From: Deltaproteobacteria bacterium
GTDB taxonomy: Bacteria; Desulfobacterota; DSM-4660; Desulfatiglandales; Desulfatiglandaceae
Direction of reading: 5' to 3'
NCBI GenBank assembly: GCA_018644785.1
Contig: JABGPV010000298.1
Span: 1-5,937 of the forward strand
Length of the DNA: 5,937 bases
This document shows positions 5,172 to 5,937 of the stretch, in pieces (within the stretch, counting starts at the first letter, position 1; every line of letters starts with the position of its first letter). The position numbers and the translations under genes were made by a program. The notes under the pieces are model-generated. The model was not told the origin of the DNA, made no database searches, and saw only the letters and a list, made by a program, of their open reading frames with translations.

Positions 5172-5937
5172 CTAAAATTTCCCATGACTCACTCTCTGAA
5201 TGACTTCATCTTGCAGCTCTCTGCCCACGGTTGTAAAGTATGCATTGTAACCGGTGACTCTCACAAGCAGGTGGCGGTAATCCCGCGGATTTTTCTGAGC
5301 ATCGCGCAGCACATCCGGATCCAGCATGTTGATCTGTAAAGCGCTGCCACCGTTATCACAATAGCCTTTTAAAAACGCCTTGAACTTTTCCTGGTGCTCG
5401 GGGTCCCGGATCATCGACGGGTTAAAGGTGATGGTATGGCTTTCGCCATTGGGCAGACAGTTTAAATATTCGCCCCAATGGCCGTTGCCCTCGGCGGCCC
5501 TGCCGCCCATAACCTTGCCCACGGAGTTGGCATTGGACGTGGGCCCGTTGATATCCGCTCCGTTTGAAGGACAAATGGCGTTGGAAAGAAATTGCCCTTT
5601 GTGTCGGCCGTCGGCGCTGGCCGCCATGACGAAACCGTCCCCGGCCCAGTAGTTCCAGCTGAGCATGCCGGGCCTGAACTGCCGCCCGGTTGAGACCGTT
5701 TTGTGTTTCCAGGTCTCGTTGCACCACAAATCCATCACCTCTTTGGCCATGGCGTCGGCTTCGTCATCATCGCGCCCGTATTTAGGCGCTTTATTCTTAG
5801 CGAAGGCCTGAAGCACATCGTGTCCCTGCCAATTGTCTTTCAAAGCCCCGATGAGTTCGGCCATGGCGCATTTCTTCCGGTCAAAAACAAGATATTTGAT
5901 GGCCAACAGGGAATCGACGGTCGTGGCATAGGTGACG
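5172..5937 (-). CDS. Glycyl radical enzyme, C-terminal part (5' end outside window)
   Basis: The last 254 residues of a large oxygen-sensitive enzyme are present; family members are about 750-900 residues, so the active-site cysteine region lies beyond the right edge. The glycyl radical motif is VRVTGYNAYF, with the radical glycine codon at 5250-5252, about 27 residues from the end as usual. Other family landmarks are APKYGRDDDEAD, PGMLSWNYW, ADGRHKGQFLSNAICPSNGADINGPTS and ALQINMLD. These are unlike PflB and lie in the branch containing decarboxylases, dehydratases, PflD-like enzymes and the fumarate-adding succinate synthases. From memory, the NYWAG, SNAICP and NAYFTTVGRELQDE stretches recall alkyl- or arylsuccinate synthases (AssA/BssA). 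But the gene order here (enzyme, then activator) and the absence of small subunits on this side do not match a bss operon, so the substrate is left open. The frame is open to the window edge; the TTG at 5906 is an internal leucine, not a start. Confidence 0.93.
   Translation of the reverse strand, partial: VTYATTVDSLLAIKYLVFDRKKCAMAELIGALKDNWQGHDVLQAFAKNKAPKYGRDDDEADAMAKEVMDLWCNETWKHKTVSTGRQFRPGMLSWNYWAGDGFVMAASADGRHKGQFLSNAICPSNGADINGPTSNANSVGKVMGGRAAEGNGHWGEYLNCLPNGESHTITFNPSMIRDPEHQEKFKAFLKGYCDNGGSALQINMLDPDVLRDAQKNPRDYRHLLVRVTGYNAYFTTVGRELQDEVIQRVSHGKF

Overview
The window holds two unrelated blocks that meet tail to tail near position 3247. The right block (3247-5937, minus strand) is a compact operon: the C-terminal part of a glycyl radical enzyme running off the right edge, its radical-SAM activating enzyme, and a pyridoxamine-5'-phosphate-oxidase-like flavin-fold protein. 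Glycyl radical enzymes are destroyed by oxygen, so the host is an anaerobe. The protein sequences and mixed base composition recall sulfate-reducing Desulfobacterota, but that is an impression from memory, not a search result.

The left block (1-3188) reads as the head of an integron. An integron-type tyrosine recombinase (851-2362, plus strand) carries the extra segment typical of IntI proteins and an unusual additional N-terminal domain. It is divergent from a small membrane-anchored protein gene (81-509, minus strand) across an AT-rich region of about 340 bp with promoter-like signals. A GTTGGAT site (525-531, minus), fitting the integron core consensus GTTRRRY, lies 15 nt before the small gene's start codon. 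On the other side of that gene the sequence reads ATCC, the complement of GGAT, and is cut there by the 3' end of a group II intron (1-75, plus strand). Domain V (with a CGC triad), domain VI with its branch-point adenosine and the terminal AT can all be folded by eye. This is what is expected of a cassette whose attC site was invaded by a group IIC-attC intron, in the usual orientation opposite to the cassette gene. The rest of the intron and of any cassette array lies left of the window.

Between the blocks, an 826-bp segment is tandemly duplicated (1634-2459 and 2460-3285), apparently without differences. The unit runs from codon 262 of the integrase through its stop and into the last 13 codons of the convergent flavin-fold gene. 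The result is a complete integrase, then a second 5'-truncated copy holding the whole catalytic domain. The junction happens to keep an open frame that overlaps the end of the first copy. The duplication is either very recent or an assembly artefact.

The left half would therefore capture or shuffle a cassette, and the right half is an anaerobic radical-enzyme operon; nothing in the sequence links them functionally. No tRNA, rRNA or CRISPR array was seen.
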